64,000 nucleotides of DNA from Undaria pinnatifida (taxonomy: Eukaryota; Sar; Phaeophyceae; Laminariales; Alariaceae): assembly GCA_012845835.1 (NCBI GenBank), contig JABAKD010000020.1:12267488-12331487 (forward strand), given 5' to 3'. Shown piece by piece: positions 43,101-53,440 of the stretch (position 1 is the stretch's first letter; the number at the start of each line of letters is the position of its first letter). Both the position numbers and the translations under genes were made by a program. The notes under the pieces were generated by a model. It saw only the letters and a list, made by a program, of their open reading frames with translations. It did no database searches and was not told the origin of the DNA.

Positions 43101-45448
43101 TGGAAATCGACCTGTGCTGGGAACGCTGAGCCCTCTTCGAAAAAAAGGCACAAAAAAACGGGGAACCAAATGTTCCTCGGGTCCATTGGGCCTATTACCT
43201 TTCCTAGCAAACAAAGATATATATACGAAACCGCTTTTGCCTTCCTCGGGGGGAAGAAGGGACGACACATGTGACCACGGCTTGTCTAGACTCTGGAAAG
43301 AAAGCAGGAGTGAGATTAAAACGAAATACGAATAAAAAGGGAGGTGCGGCTCGACGTCCGTTCCTTTCTTTCCTTCCTGCCCCCCTCCCTCCGGTTCACT
43401 CCTCCCTTCCTTTTGTGACACTTCGCGCGCGAAGCGAGACATTTTTTTATATAAGTCTATTATTATAATGACTTGTTTTTAAAAAAACATATATTAAAAG
43501 TACATGTAAGAACTGTTTTTATTGGAACGCATTTGTGAAATAACTCGAGACTATTCTTGTAAGAACTTGTTATTACAATGAAATAGCCCATTTGTATAAG
43601 AACCTATTTTACGAGAACTTGCTTCGATGGAAGAGCTCTACGATCAATATTATAACAAGTACCAGGTATGAAGTTTTTCATCGATTTTAGTTTGTTTGAA
43701 GCTGTTTTTCTTGAAACCGTTTCGTTTTCGAAATTGTTTGTTTGATTTTTTTTTTGAAGCTACTATGCATACTACAACTCTTTCAAGATATATATATATA
43801 TATTATAAAAAATGAAAATACACTCCAGCTGTGAGATCGAAGATTTCGTCGAAACTCATCTTTGCAAGCTGTGTGTGATACTCCGATCGCGCGCATTACG
43901 AGTTGTGTGTCCTCATTAAGGATATAGGTCGGCGACTCCGCTTACAACTACAGTGTAGCTATCAGGGTCGACAGGATGATTTTAGTCAGTCTGTGCGCGT
44001 AAACTATAAAACCCGTTTCTGAGGGGGACAAAACCTGACAGCTGTGAAGGGAACTGTATCCTTTTATCAAGTGAATCTTGTAAGTCGAATAACCGGTGAG
44101 GGGGGTGGGGCGGAGTTTTGAAGGACGTGGGGGCCTGGTTTTGATCAAAAGCGAACGGGTTTGGAGGGGGGAGGGGGGGGGGGGGAAGGGGTCAATTTGT
44201 GCATGTAAGCTATAAATCCTTTCGAGGGGATAAATCTGACGGTTTTGGCACCAGTATATTGTTGGGGGCGGGGGGGGGGGTTGGGAGGGGGGAGGGGCGT
44301 GTGGGGCAGCTCAATATGTGCCTGGAAACTATACATTATTTTGAGGGGATAAATGTGACGGTTTTGGAAATAATACATCAGTTTATCATGTATATCCTGG
44401 GGTAAGTCGTACAATCAGTGAGTAAAGAGAGGGTGGAGTGTTCGAGGGGGTGGGGTTGGGATGGGTTGGGGGGGAGGTGGGGGGTGGGGGCGGGGGGGGG
44501 GGGCGGGGGGGGGGGGGGGGGGGGGGGGAAGGGCTTTAGGTGAGGGGTTTGTTATACGTGTGGTGCTAGGTCTAGGCGATGGTGCGGGTGATGGGGAAGA
44601 AGGGGGCGTTCGAGGCGGGGGGGGGGGGGGGGGGGCACGGCGGCATGGATGGCTCTCGCAAGATAATGAGGTGATATCCTGTGCGTGAAGTGTTTATTAA
44701 TGTGGCGGATTTCGATATTTGGTGGGGCGTTTGAGTAAGGGAGAGCAAGAGGGGGGGGGGGGGAGGGGGGGGGGGAGATTTTTCAGGAGGATTTAGGTCA
44801 CAAATAATATTCAAGTACACTTCGGCTGTGAGATCAAAGATATGTAGCAGCTTGTTATACGCGTGGTGCTAGGTCTAGGCGATCGTGCAGGTGGTCGGAA
44901 AAGATATATATATATATATATATATTATAAAAATATTTCAAGGACGCCAGCCGTGACTTCGACGAATTTCGGGTCAATACTCATCTTTGCAAGCTGCGTT
45001 GTTGGTGCTTGTAATATACTATGTGGGTGAGTTTTTTCATTATGGTATTCCCTGCGATTTGTTCGTTCTCATCTGAGACCCTTGTAACCTCTCCCTTTTT
45101 GTGTGTGCAACTCTTCGTCCATACTTTCGTTGAACCAACAGACAACAAAACAACGAACTGCTCTTGTTCCAAGTTATTCGTTACTCGTACGAGCCCTTCT
45201 CCTTATTTTGCGTGGGGCTCTTCTTTTCTTGTTATTTAACTTGAATTAACGAAACAACTAACTGACAACTGTTCTCGTGCCAGGTTATTTGCCTTACCGT
45301 CGACCCGAGGCTGGACGGACACGGCGTCTCTCCTCCCACTGCCGAAGACGAAGCCAACGGCGCGCTTGTACCCCCGCTAGACCTCGTCATACGCACCAGA
45401 TGGCCAGGCGCAGCCGTTGATTGGAACGGAACAGAGCCGATTCTGTGA
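30996..45448 (+). CDS. MINDY4/FAM188-type deubiquitinase with N-terminal SANT-like segment, eight exons
   Basis: Predicted cysteine deubiquitinase of the MINDY family, whose members trim K48-linked ubiquitin chains. Exons: 30996-31121, 32185-33369, 35004-35136, 35987-36144, 36702-36830, 40252-40461, 40954-41481, 45284-45448. They join in frame for 877 residues to TGA 45446-45448. The catalytic Gln is in YGLVQ (33313), the nucleophile Cys in GGPCGVLA (33331) and the His in CSESHYSVLF (41011). Family landmarks run in order: FNDAWREQGFYF, SAMSSIIWRAG, YRPDGVTEKL, GVILLLYSCIFTRGIDKVH, HHGYASQ, ELVNLLLLGRAHSNVFDG, VGFLTLFE, FDLEYYDALGQQ, PPLDLVIRTRWPGAAVDW, NGTEPIL-stop. Residues 1-52 form the end of a SANT/Myb-like domain, so the true N-terminus is upstream and unseen. 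A low-complexity insert of about 120 residues splits the C-terminal lobe. Introns are up to 3.8 kb and filled with repeats. Confidence 0.93.
32185..33369 (+). CDS. Gene 2 exon: linker and start of the MINDY catalytic domain
   Basis: This exon has 395 codons with donor GAG|GTTAGT. It opens with ELKAETKLKRS, which completes the SANT third helix. About 330 residues of Ser/Gly/Ala/Gln-rich low complexity follow, including a Gly run from GGT repeats at 32532-32562. It ends with FNDAWREQGFYF, YGLVQ and GGPCGVLAVVQAFMLE. It includes a short acidic motif DIDVEDFCLDDE. Confidence 0.9.
33477..33715. mobile_element. MITE with TTCTACG...TAGCCCCCCC ends (copy 2, in a gene 2 intron)
   Basis: Left end TTCTACGATGTAGCCCCCCC; the right end reversed is GTTCCACGGTAGCCCCCCCA. 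It is flanked by GACTCA on both sides (33471-33476, 33716-33721), a possible 6-bp target duplication. Related to 11274-11511 in inverted orientation. Confidence 0.72.
33958..34278 (+). repeat. AACGAC hexamer array in a gene 2 intron
   Basis: About 50 units of AACGAC/AATGAC-like hexamers (AACAACGACAACAACGAC). The Asn/Asp-rich forward frame and the Leu/Ser and Val reverse frames are artefacts. It lies 726 bp upstream of exon 35004-35136. Confidence 0.95.
35004..35136 (+). CDS. Gene 2 exon: IFGDSG...SAMSSIIWRAG
   Basis: 133 bp, phase 0 in and phase 1 out. The acceptor is CTCTCTCAG and the donor AGTG|GTGAGG. It encodes CMIFGDSGDASEELDW and RLLVSAMSSIIWRAGNGHS, matching the helix after the catalytic Cys in MINDY4 proteins. 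The frame restored at the next exon (GHS-AILAVEGEA) supports the splice. Confidence 0.88.
35416..35830 (+). repeat. Degenerate TCGTTATTA/GTCGTTGTC array in a gene 2 intron
   Basis: About 60 degenerate units of (G/A)TTATCGTTA, GTTGTCGTT and ATATTATCGAT. It is in effect the reverse complement of the AACGAC array 1.2 kb upstream, and the two flank exon 35004-35136. Confidence 0.88.
35987..36144 (+). CDS. Gene 2 exon: RYRPDGVTEKL
   Basis: 158 bp, phase 1 in and phase 0 out. The acceptor is GTCGGCAG and the donor AAG|GTAAGT. It encodes AILAVEGEASALQRTSRYR, PDGVTEKLQML and LDGLVRDNLHQFTEKK, the YK-DG-TE segment of the family. Confidence 0.9.
36214..36664. repeat. Purine-rich then pyrimidine-rich tracts in a gene 2 intron
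   Basis: GGGAGGGAGG tracts at 36200-36280 are followed by CCCTCCCTCC and CCCCGCCGCC tracts at 36493-36660. The two can pair with each other. The second is the pyrimidine tract before the 36702 acceptor. Pro/Arg-rich frames are artefacts. Confidence 0.8.
36702..36830 (+). CDS. Gene 2 exon: GHGVILLLYSCIFTRGIDKVH...HHGYASQ, GC donor
   Basis: This exon has 43 codons in phase 0 at both ends, with acceptor TCTGTTAG. It ends CAG|GCGAGT, a GC-AG intron; the next exon starts ELVNLLLLG exactly in frame, and family alignment fixes the boundary. It encodes GHGVILLLYSCIFTRGIDKV and STMMAHHGYASQ. Confidence 0.92.
36955..37215 (+). repeat. Dispersed repeat CACGAGAGCGGCCGAAGGCT, copy 1
   Basis: The opening motif occurs twice here (near 36968 and 37026). 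The rest (GACCAGGTTTTGAG, CGGCGCGCTGTTTC, CCGACCCTGCCGGGGTTGGC) recurs at 38005-38235 in the same orientation. Both copies lie in the GC-AG intron of gene 2. 37340-37560 downstream has several GTTCGAGCCTTG motifs resembling pol III B boxes before T-rich tracts. Confidence 0.7.
38005..38235 (+). repeat. Dispersed repeat CACGAGAGTGGCCGAAGGCT, copy 2
   Basis: Second copy of the 37010-37215 segment, moderately diverged. A GGTTCGAGCCTTGG motif lies downstream near 38425. Confidence 0.7.
40252..40461 (+). CDS. Gene 2 exon: ELVNLLLLGRAHSNVFDG...VGFLTLFE
   Basis: This exon has 70 codons in phase 0. The acceptor is CCCCCGCAG and the donor GAG|GTGGGT. It carries the most conserved non-catalytic motif of the MINDY3/4 branch, ELVNLLLLGRAHSNVFDG, then a Gly/Glu-rich insert and RVGFLTLFEAYKHVE. 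Confidence 0.95.
40954..41481 (+). CDS. Gene 2 exon: catalytic His and low-complexity insert
   Basis: This exon has 176 codons in phase 0. The acceptor is GTTCCAG and the donor GAG|GTAAGG. It begins VGEHLKTPESPVWVVCSESH (catalytic His at 41011) and YSVLFSLH. About 120 residues of Ser/Thr/Asn then Gly/Arg-rich sequence separate this from ERFDLEYYDALGQQDE. The insert probably forms a surface loop. Confidence 0.95.
41755..41772 (-). repeat. Short interstitial telomere repeat (CCCTAA)3
   Basis: Three exact CCCTAA units inside the last intron of gene 2, next to the start of an unassigned open frame. Confidence 0.85.
41776..42162 (+). other. Unassigned 128-codon open frame inside the last gene 2 intron
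   Basis: The frame has mixed, protein-like composition without low complexity (RRRQKLYTEQHQHVTRENLH, LSHRIIRNVFPTQLGKLKHC). No family was recognised and no splice partner or promoter seen. It may be a fragment of an inserted element; chance cannot be excluded. Confidence 0.2.
43780..44930 (+). mobile_element. G-rich repeat element, + orientation (last gene 2 intron)
   Basis: Begins with TATATA and TACACTCCAGCTGTGAGATC, then TTTGCAAGCTGTGTGTGATA (the dispersed core). It continues with GTCGGCGACTCCGC and AAACCCGTTTCTGAGGGGGA, then G-rich tracts with runs of up to about 22 G. It ends near GCGTGGTGCTAGGTCTAGGC. The same blocks occur in reverse at 62530-63090. No coding capacity. Confidence 0.72.
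45284..45448 (+). CDS. Gene 2 terminal exon: PPLDLVIRTRWPGAAVDWNGTEPIL
   Basis: This exon has 54 codons plus TGA (45446-45448) and follows acceptor CGTGCCAG in phase 0. It encodes VICLTVDPRLDG, then LVPPLDLVIRTRWPGAAVDW and NGTEPIL. MINDY4 proteins of other eukaryotes end in the same motif, so the stop is authentic. Confidence 0.95.
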   Translation, partial: VICLTVDPRLDGHGVSPPTAEDEANGALVPPLDLVIRTRWPGAAVDWNGTEPIL

Positions 45449-45764
45449 GGAGGCGTTCTTTATGCTGATATACTGGTACACTCTTTCCTACTGCGATAGA
45501 CCATAGGACAAAACCCTGCCAAAGCAGAGGACGGTGATTTGATTGATCTGATACCTTAGGTCGAATGCTAGGATGGATGACGATCAAAGATGATGCTGGG
45601 AGATAGGCTACTTCGAACGCGTCTAGACCCCTTTTTTTGGCGTCATTGTACTGGTTTTATAGCATGAGACCGGCCAGTCAAGGGGTCAAATCGCGGTTAA
45701 TCGATTGGTTGATTGATCGATTGATTGATTGGTTGATTGATTGATTGGTTGATTGATTGATTGC

Positions 45765-45795
<31 letters not shown>

Positions 45796-45829
45796 GTTGA
45801 TTGATTGATTGGTTGGTTGATTGGTTGAC

Positions 45830-45871
<42 letters not shown>

Positions 45872-46330
45872 GTTGATTGATTGATTGGTTGGTTGATTGG
45901 TTGACTGATTGATTGATTGATTGATGGATTGATTGTTGATTTATTGCTTGGTTGATTGGTTGATTTAATGGTTACTTGATTGGTTGATTGATTGATTGAT
46001 TGTCAAACACCTTGACTAAGGAGACAATTCAGCTTACCACCCACCACATACACGACTTTTACCTACTCTGTCACGGTGTAAACGAGTTGATGAGCGTCGT
46101 GTGCGGGGGGGGTTGAGGAGGAGGAAGGAGTTATACACCTACCTCAAGAGGAGGCAATGTGCGATGGGAAATTCAGCTCGATATTATAAAATAGGTTATT
46201 TCTTCCTGCCATTTATATTTGTACGAAAATTTATGTACTTTTTTATGAGTTGCATCATCACAGTACAGGCACAGGGTGTGAGCACATTTTGCTGTGTTCA
46301 GTACCTATTACTGGTGGTATAAAAGCAATT
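45449..46330. other. Gene 2 3' flank
   Basis: The probable 3' UTR includes the TTGATTGATTGG array at 45694-46004. No gene was seen in 46005-46330. Confidence 0.45.
45694..46004 (+). repeat. TTGATTGATTGG tetranucleotide array
   Basis: About 75 TTGA/TTGG tetramers starting about 245 bp after the gene 2 stop. The same tetramers begin at the stop of gene 1. They also occur, on the other strand, downstream of gene 3 (53483-53520 and 53627-53662). Confidence 0.95.
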
Positions 46331-47050
46331 CCTCGTGGGAGTTAGGAGGAGGAGCGCGGCTTTTGAGTTGCGTCGGACAGCCCGCGGGATACAGGCGCTA
46401 TCGTTCGGGGTCAGCCGACTGGTTGCAGAGTGATCTTCAGCTCTGGAGGGCTTACAAAAAGAACGGTGCTCCAAGCTCAGTTGTGCTCACCATCGGTCTT
46501 GTCCAAGAGGACCGAGTATGGACGGGAAGAAGAGGAGTGACCGAGTGTGCGAGGAGCGCTTGCCTCAGCTCGAGCAAACTAAACCAAAACACGACTACGC
46601 TGATACTTTCAAAATCGAAGTCGACGACCCTTGACCCTCGCTGGTTGGTTTAGGGCTTTCCTCGGGGTTATGTTCTGACTTCCTCACCTACGAAACATAG
46701 TTTAGTTGTGCCGCCCATCTACTCAATCGGCACTTGATATATCGCACGGCTTGTGCTACTGAACCACCTTGTTGTGCTGTTACGGCATGCTCGCTACAGG
46801 CGACTACTTTACCGTTCAGTGACTCGGCAAGCTGCTGCCTACTTCTGGGTAGCAAGGTAGCTATCCTTACTATGTCCCCTCGATGGAGGTGACATAATCA
46901 AACTTACTATATTCAGTTATGAAGCTGGATTACCTAACAGCTAGGCTTTAATGTGCTGTTTCGCGGTACTTACTGCAAGTGTCACAACTTGCTCCGTTAT
47001 ATCTTCTCAAAAGTTGCAACCCTAGGTACTTGGTCTTTGCACTTGCCTGC
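46331..47050. repeat. Decayed dispersed element, copy 1
   Basis: 46400-46690 matches 48475-48780 in order: GTCAGCCGACTGGTTGCAGA, TCAGCTCGAGC-AA-CTAAACC, CGACCCTTGACCCTCGCTGG, TTCCTCACCTACGAAAC. 46770-46990 resembles the flank and edge of the copia remnant (CCTTGTTGTGCTG, CTCGATGGAGGTGACATAAT). It is probably a retrotransposon derivative; the coiled-coil-like LQ(R/S)DLQLWRAY frame is broken. Confidence 0.5.
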
Positions 47051-48339
47051 GACCTCGGTCGACGCAGATGCCCTCCCGGCGATCAGATGACGATGATGTA
47101 GCGACCCCACAAGCGATGTTTCGGCAGCCCTAAAAAGTAAAATGTATGACGATACCAAGCGACTCTAGAATCGATGTTTCATAATCCGACGCATGCTACG
47201 ATAGCGGTAGCCTTTTTGCCTTTTTTTTTTTCTGAATGACGGGGCTCCTGAATCCAATTTCGTTGGAAAGTGACCACTTTTTTTATATGGTTATTGTTGT
47301 GTACTTGAGCCATGGGATTTTTCATCCGGTGGCAGTTTAATTTTCTCTCCAAAATCAGTTTTTAGGAGAGGTCTTAAGCTCCCAAAATTCTGGAACCTCA
47401 GGAAAAAAGTGGTGCACCGCTATTGTAGCACGCGCGGGCTCCCAAAACAATCGATGATGATGCAGCGATCCCAGAAGATGCTCTCTGGGGATCACCATAG
47501 AGAGGTGACAATGCGGCCCGACCCCGAAACTATTTCGGCGACCTAACGTTGCTGTTGTTGGTGCGGTGACTCCAGGAGCAATGGCGGTCCCATCGAACAG
47601 TGCCGTAGCGATCCTGAAGGTCGTTTTTCCCGCAGTCCCACACGCCTATGTTTGCAGCGATCACGTGAACCGTCATTCCAGCGACCCCGCTTTGATACGA
47701 TCGGGCGATCCCTGATGTTGATGTCCAGGCGGTCTCTGTAAATTGCGATAGTCCTGCGTGATTTCACGAGCATTTTCGTAGCCCTCAACCGAAATCGGGT
47801 GCCCAGCGTCAAGAAGATTCGCGATTATTCTTAGGAATCCTCGTCGAACTCGGGTGCTGAGCACAAAGAAGCAGGTAGTCTTGTACCACCCATTGACTGA
47901 GCGTGGTCGGGGTTCGTAAATAGCCGGATAACTTGTGATATTCCTTATCTCATCATTTCGTACGTGGGGTCCTTTGCAGTAGCAGCCCTAGATAGCGATG
48001 ATCTTGGCAGCTATGCGGAAGGAAGCACTTCTAGTTCTTGTCTTCCTTCAGCAGTTCCAGACGATGACAACGTCGATCCTGCTGATATCTATGTCGAGAT
48101 AACTCAGCTCACAACGACAGGCAGCGGCTCGGAGTACTCAAGCGTAAATTGCCTCGCTCGAGACGTACCTCGTGACGCACAACCTTGCGGTAGATGGGGC
48201 TTCCGAGAATCGAGACTCATAAACTATATTCGGGATCTCCACACGCTATGTCAACGAGTCCAGCTTAAAAGCGGGGGTAAAGCTCGGGGTCCTCATACGT
48301 AAATAGTCTCGCTCGAGGCGTCCTCGTGACCCACAGCCT
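47051..48339. other. Repeat-like sequence without a supported gene
   Basis: 47090-47700 contains recurrent GCGACCCC/GCGATCCC motifs every 30-70 bp (47102, 47459, 47683). 48145-48340 contains an internal duplication (CTCGCTCGAGACGTACCTCG and CTCGCTCGAGGCGTCCTCGT). A 112-codon frame at 47964-48302 has no recognised motif. Confidence 0.35.
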
Positions 48340-49300
48340 TGTGGTGGGTAATGCTTACGAAATCCGAGGCTCATAACCTGTTGAAAGGATCTCCGTGTGA
48401 GCCTTGCGGTCTGCAGCTACTGAGGTACGCCAGAAAGCCTGCAGGAGATAATCACTGCCATCACAGCCGTTGTCAGCCGACCGGTTGCAGCGTGAGCTTC
48501 AGCTCCGAAGAGCTTATGAAAATTTGGCGTTCCAAGAGCAGCTGCATCAATTATCAATCTTTTCGAAGGGGACAGAGTGAGGACGAGAGAAGAGGAGGAG
48601 CGACAGAGATTGCAAAGGAGTGCACTTGTCTCAGCTCATTCGTCTCAGCTCGAGCGAAGCTAAACCAAACAATAATTAATAGCCTGATACCTAAAACATC
48701 AAACCCGACGACCTGTAACCCTCGCTCGTCGGTTTTGGGCTTTTTCCCTGGGTTCTGTTCTGAATTCCTCACCTACGAAACGGCAGCCTCATTGTGCCTC
48801 AGGTCATTAAATAACTCGGCGTTTATTTGACGTGTATGCCGTGCTGTTTGTACTGCCCTAGCACCGCGTGCCGTTATGGCCTACTCGCCATAGGCGACTT
48901 CGGTCCCGATTAGCGCTTGGCAGACTGACTGGCTTTTGCTGGGTAGCAAGGAGGCTCTCCTTATTGAGTGGGAGGGGAGTGGGAGGGATACGAGGTGTAT
49001 ACCTCAGGAGTGGAGGCGTTTTCCCGTACTGTCCTTGGGCTGGGACAATGTTCTTCTGTCTCATGTTGCGGCTAGCCACACCGCACCGTCGCAGCAAGCA
49101 GCAGTTGCCTCAGTGCCTTAGTGCGAGTACCTTTTGTTTACTGTCGCGTACAAGGTTTCAGTATTCTCCCTGCTCGTTGGTTACACTGGATCTTAACCCC
49201 AACTCTCGAGGTTCTCGCACTTTCAGCGACGGAAGAAGAAAAAAGAAAGGAATGTCTTGCGAAACAATAATACCTAGAAGAGGTTGAGCAAGTGTCGTAC
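48340..49300. repeat. Decayed dispersed element, copy 2
   Basis: Contains the paired segments of 46331-47050 in the same orientation. The shared frame here reads LQRELQLRRAYENLAFQEQL before a stop, suggesting a former coiled-coil (gag-like) protein. This is inference. Confidence 0.5.
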
Positions 49301-49321
49301 AATAGGGGTGGCACTGTTTAG

Positions 49322-49500
49322 CAGGGTTGTTCACGGCTCACTTCCGTTTTGTGTCGGCCTGATTCGAACCGACCCGTGAGCTTTGAAAAACTACTGAGAC
49401 CCAACTCGTGAAATTTCTTTCGAGCACCTCCTGATCCGGCCGGACTCGCCCCGCGACATTTTGAAGAATTCCTGACCCGATCCACCCGTGAAAAGCCCTA
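49322..49500. mobile_element. hAT-like MITE (copy 2)
   Basis: Left end CAGGGTTGTTCACGG; the right end reversed is TAGGGCTTTTCACGGGTGGA. The interior is rich in GACCCG/CGGGTC. The flanking 8-mers CTGTTTAG and CCTCTTAG are only partly alike. The ends and interior resemble the better copy at 56598-56830. Confidence 0.55.
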
Positions 49501-52500
49501 CCTCTTAGCCAAAAATATTTCAGAATGACGGAGCTTCTCTTATCTGAGGAGCTAACCCAACAGCAATAGCAATATCAATCAATGGGCCTCGTGCCGAACA
49601 GTGTTTTTCGTCAGTGTATACCTAGAGTAGGCCAGGGGGTTGTTCACCGGGGTGCATGTTCCATTTTTGATCAAAGTCAGTGTTTGGGCGAGAAATAGAA
49701 AGCTCTTATAATGAGAAGCCTCAGAATAGCAAGGTGCTACCCATAGCATGCTTCAGAGGTGGACCTTCGAAACCCAGCAAAACCGCCAGCAGACGGTGAC
49801 AAAATCAATCCATCCGAAGGCTGAACGACAAATGAATCGCTATTACTCACAGGACCGTGTGCCCTTGTGAGGAAGAGAAAATCACAACACATGGTCATGG
49901 GCCAGATCTCATAGTATAGCTTGGTGGCTTCTTCGCTTGCAAACGAATAATATCTGCACCATCACCACCACTCTCAATCGAAGAAAAACAAACAAAATAT
50001 CAATATTACCCGTTTTTGTAGGATGAAGCTATCCGGGACCCCAAATAGTGGCCTAAAAAACGGCAACAAAAAATGCGGACTTGTCAACCGCTGAAGGAAG
50101 CGCCTGCAGCAGCACAACAAGGAGTTCCCACGCTGCGCGTGGATCGCACATCTCCATCCGTCGTCGCTTCTTTCGGACACACATAGATCCTTTTTGTGTG
50201 GCCTATGCTGTAACCATCACTTATTTTTCGACACTACTGCTTTGCTGCAGTTCCCTCTGACCTCCTAAACATGCTTAATCGTGAAAACAAATCCACCCCT
50301 GATCCCCCAAAGACGCTTAATCGTAAAGAAAATAGGTCATACAGATTTGGGATTTTATTCAGTAAAATACCGGGCACAACAAAAAACTATTGTTAAGCGT
50401 CCCGTCGCCGAAAACAATCGAGCGGCGAACCCACGCCAAAAACGACGCCCATCATGTTTATTTTCCAGAGGGAAAACCAATTTGTCAATTCCATTTACAA
50501 TAACTTTTCCCTGTGGCGTCACGATCCCTGTTGATGACAAACGTTGACCGACGATTTTCGACCAATAAAAAATTCCAACCTTGATCATTTTGACCAACAA
50601 GAAAACTGCGGGGGCACGAAAAGTAACTTCACTACTAACTGTAGTTACCCCTTTTCGGATCTTCGCAACGAGAAGATAATAAGTCAAATAGTACCCCCCC
50701 CCCTCGCATGACATACATCCAGTAGTAGTTAGGTCTCGCCAGCTTCTCTCTCAGACGGTTCAAGTCTTACATATATGGGGACAAGTGTTCCATTCAGAAA
50801 ATAAATGAACATGCATGCGTGCCGAACAGTTTATTTTCCCGTCCCGTCCCCTATCTCGTCTCGACGACCGCTATCACCGCATGCTCTGAACCTTCACCTT
50901 CACACTTCAAATAACCTTCACGCTTGAAATAACCTTCACACTTGAAATGGTTTCGATCAAATTTACTGCTCATTCATTCTAAATTAAAGGAGTTCGTTGC
51001 GTAAGAATTATATCGATAAATGATCGTGTGTTTTCGCATAACAGCAGCAGCAACAACGACCATGAACAAACCGTTATGCTACGCTGCGCTGCCTTGCACC
51101 GGACGACAGCAAATCCTTCGTTGTTGTTGTCCCGCTCGTTCGCTCAAACAAATCTTCGTGTCAGCCCCCCCACGCCACGAGCTGGCTCGCTGCGGCCATG
51201 TTCGGTCGTGAGAGCAACGAAAAAAAGCGAAAGATAAAAACGCCGACTGATTCGCCCGAAGCGCCTCGCAAGAGAAAGGGAGTCCGTCAAGCGGATATCG
51301 CAACTTTTAGAATGCATCCTAATTAATTAAACCCATTATTCAAGCTTCAAGCTTTCCAAAGTAAGTCAACACAAAAACTAATTAACACAAAACGTTTTGT
51401 TTGCAATCAGTTTCCAACCATATTACGACTACGACGCGCATACAAGATAACCAATAAAGCTCCGGACGAAATCTCGGACTTTAGCGAACTATGTTACCGT
51501 CCCTCTCGCTCTAGAGTTCTAAATCAAAGTATGTATAAGGCCGAATCGAGTTCCGCACATCACACACTGCCACCCACCACCCATCACCACCACCATCGAC
51601 TGACCGATCTCCTATCACCCTACGTATATAGCAGCAAGTCGAACAAGCTGGCCCTGGCCGCTATAAAGGAACAACGCCTCTCCGGGTGTTTGTGGCAACC
51701 ACCCTGTTTGTCATGTTCTTAAGAACATCATCAATGCACCCACCCGCTGGCCCCTTTGTGCAACTCAACAACCCGGGCGAGCAGAAACCACACTACCTAC
51801 CTACCACAACCGTCCGGCCAGCTAAACCAATGCTGTCTCTCTTCTAGGGTAGTTGTGTTGAAAAAAACGAAACGCGTTGAACCATCTCGGCAGCTACTTA
51901 CCGAACTAACCGCTCTCTTCTTCTCCTCTCCCTCAATCTTCCCCCCTTCCTTCTCTCCGTCGGTCGCCGGTCCTCTTCCGCCATCCCTCTCTCACTCTTT
52001 CTCTCACCACCACGTTCTTTTGTGCAGACCACGCATGAATCCAGCACACGTGCGGGCTCCGTACATCTCGCTGCACACCACCCCACGCCCCCCTATCTGT
52101 CTCTCGTTGGAAGCGATGCCCGCCCCACCGCCCCAACCCCTTGTAGATAGACATGCACCAGTACACAAAGAAGTAGGGTACACCCAGTAAGGCCTTCCAG
52201 AAACCTACCAAAATACATCGTCAAAAGTGATCACCGTACCCAAACACACCATTCGGATACATTAGTAGCATTGCAGTTGCAGATGCTGATAACACCGCCT
52301 GCTACTCCGTCGCCCCCCCCCCCCCCCCCCCCTCACCAGCCCAACCGTAGGCAAAAACTCAGTATCTCGAGAAGAGATGAAGCAAAAACTATCAATCAGA
52401 CCACTGGGAAGGGCCGGACGGGCCCGCCACGGGTCTTTCTTCGACATCCACTCACGTACGTCGTACTTCCATGTGCTCCCCACAGCGGTCAACATCTTCA

Positions 52501-53440
52501 CACATACATAAAAAGGTTCACGTCCATGGACCTAAACGAGGCCAATATGTTACATTTCTGCAACGATCATTCACGCCTGTAGTACGTAGTACATCCCAAG
52601 CTAGAGGGTGCAAACCTATAGCTAGAGGGTGTGCCACCCAACACTATCGTAAGGATAGCGAGGGCTATGCATCCTGGGCTATCCTGAATTATCCCGGGCT
52701 ATATGTTGGACTACTTCCTGGCTCATCATGTGCTATGCCTGCAGCGAGCCAACGGACAGCATGGAGCGAGGGCTATGCATCCTAGACTATATCCTGGTCT
52801 ATCAGACTATCCCGGGCTATGTCCTGAGCTATACGTACCCTGCAGCGAGCCAACGGACAGTGCGTGCATGCGTGCATCAGGCCGCTCTCGATTACGTAGT
52901 ACCAGGTACCAGGCATGTATCAGCCATTGTCTGCGCCGCGGCTACGACGAACAAAGCTATCACCGTTTACTGGACACTCGCTCTGCCACGTTAAGCCTAA
53001 CTGCTTGCTTGCCCAGCTCATTGACTTGACAACCATCCACACGGCAGACCGATCACATCAATGCACAGATGGCACCACTCTACAAATAACACACATCATT
53101 TTCACGGATCTTTATGGCGTGTGCAAGTGTCTACTAAATGATCTGTAGGATATGCATGGGCCAACCCGCTGATGATCTGTGCTCTATATCTGTGGAATAT
53201 GAGTCATCCAACCCACTGATGATCTGTATGATCTAGGTCAGAAGATCAAGACCTGTCCGACGCGTGCAACTTTTGGTCGCCTTCTTGTCTAGCCTTACCC
53301 CTCTCTCTGACACGTAGTGTTAACCCCCCAACGCCTGCCAGCTAGCCAGCTACACACCCACCCACAAAACTAGGCGAAGTTTTGAAGCAGCTTACCCCAA
53401 CACGTATGTCGCCTACCGTTAAAAAGGGGGAGCGGCCGCC
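49501..53440. other. A/C-rich sequence without a supported gene
   Basis: 50280-53440 is strongly A/C-rich on the plus strand with poly-C at 52314-52332 and 50694-50703. Pro/Thr/His-rich frames such as 51756-52190 and 52271-52582 lack conserved motifs. The bias mirrors the G/T-rich 3' flanks of genes 1 and 2, as expected of transcripts running leftward. Confidence 0.4.
52590..52870 (+). repeat. Imperfect tandem duplication, about 105-bp unit
   Basis: GCGAGGGCTATGCATCCT, TATCCCGGGCTAT and CTGCAGCGAGCCAACGGACA each occur twice about 105 bp apart. A shorter CTAGAGGGTG pair lies just left. Confidence 0.75.
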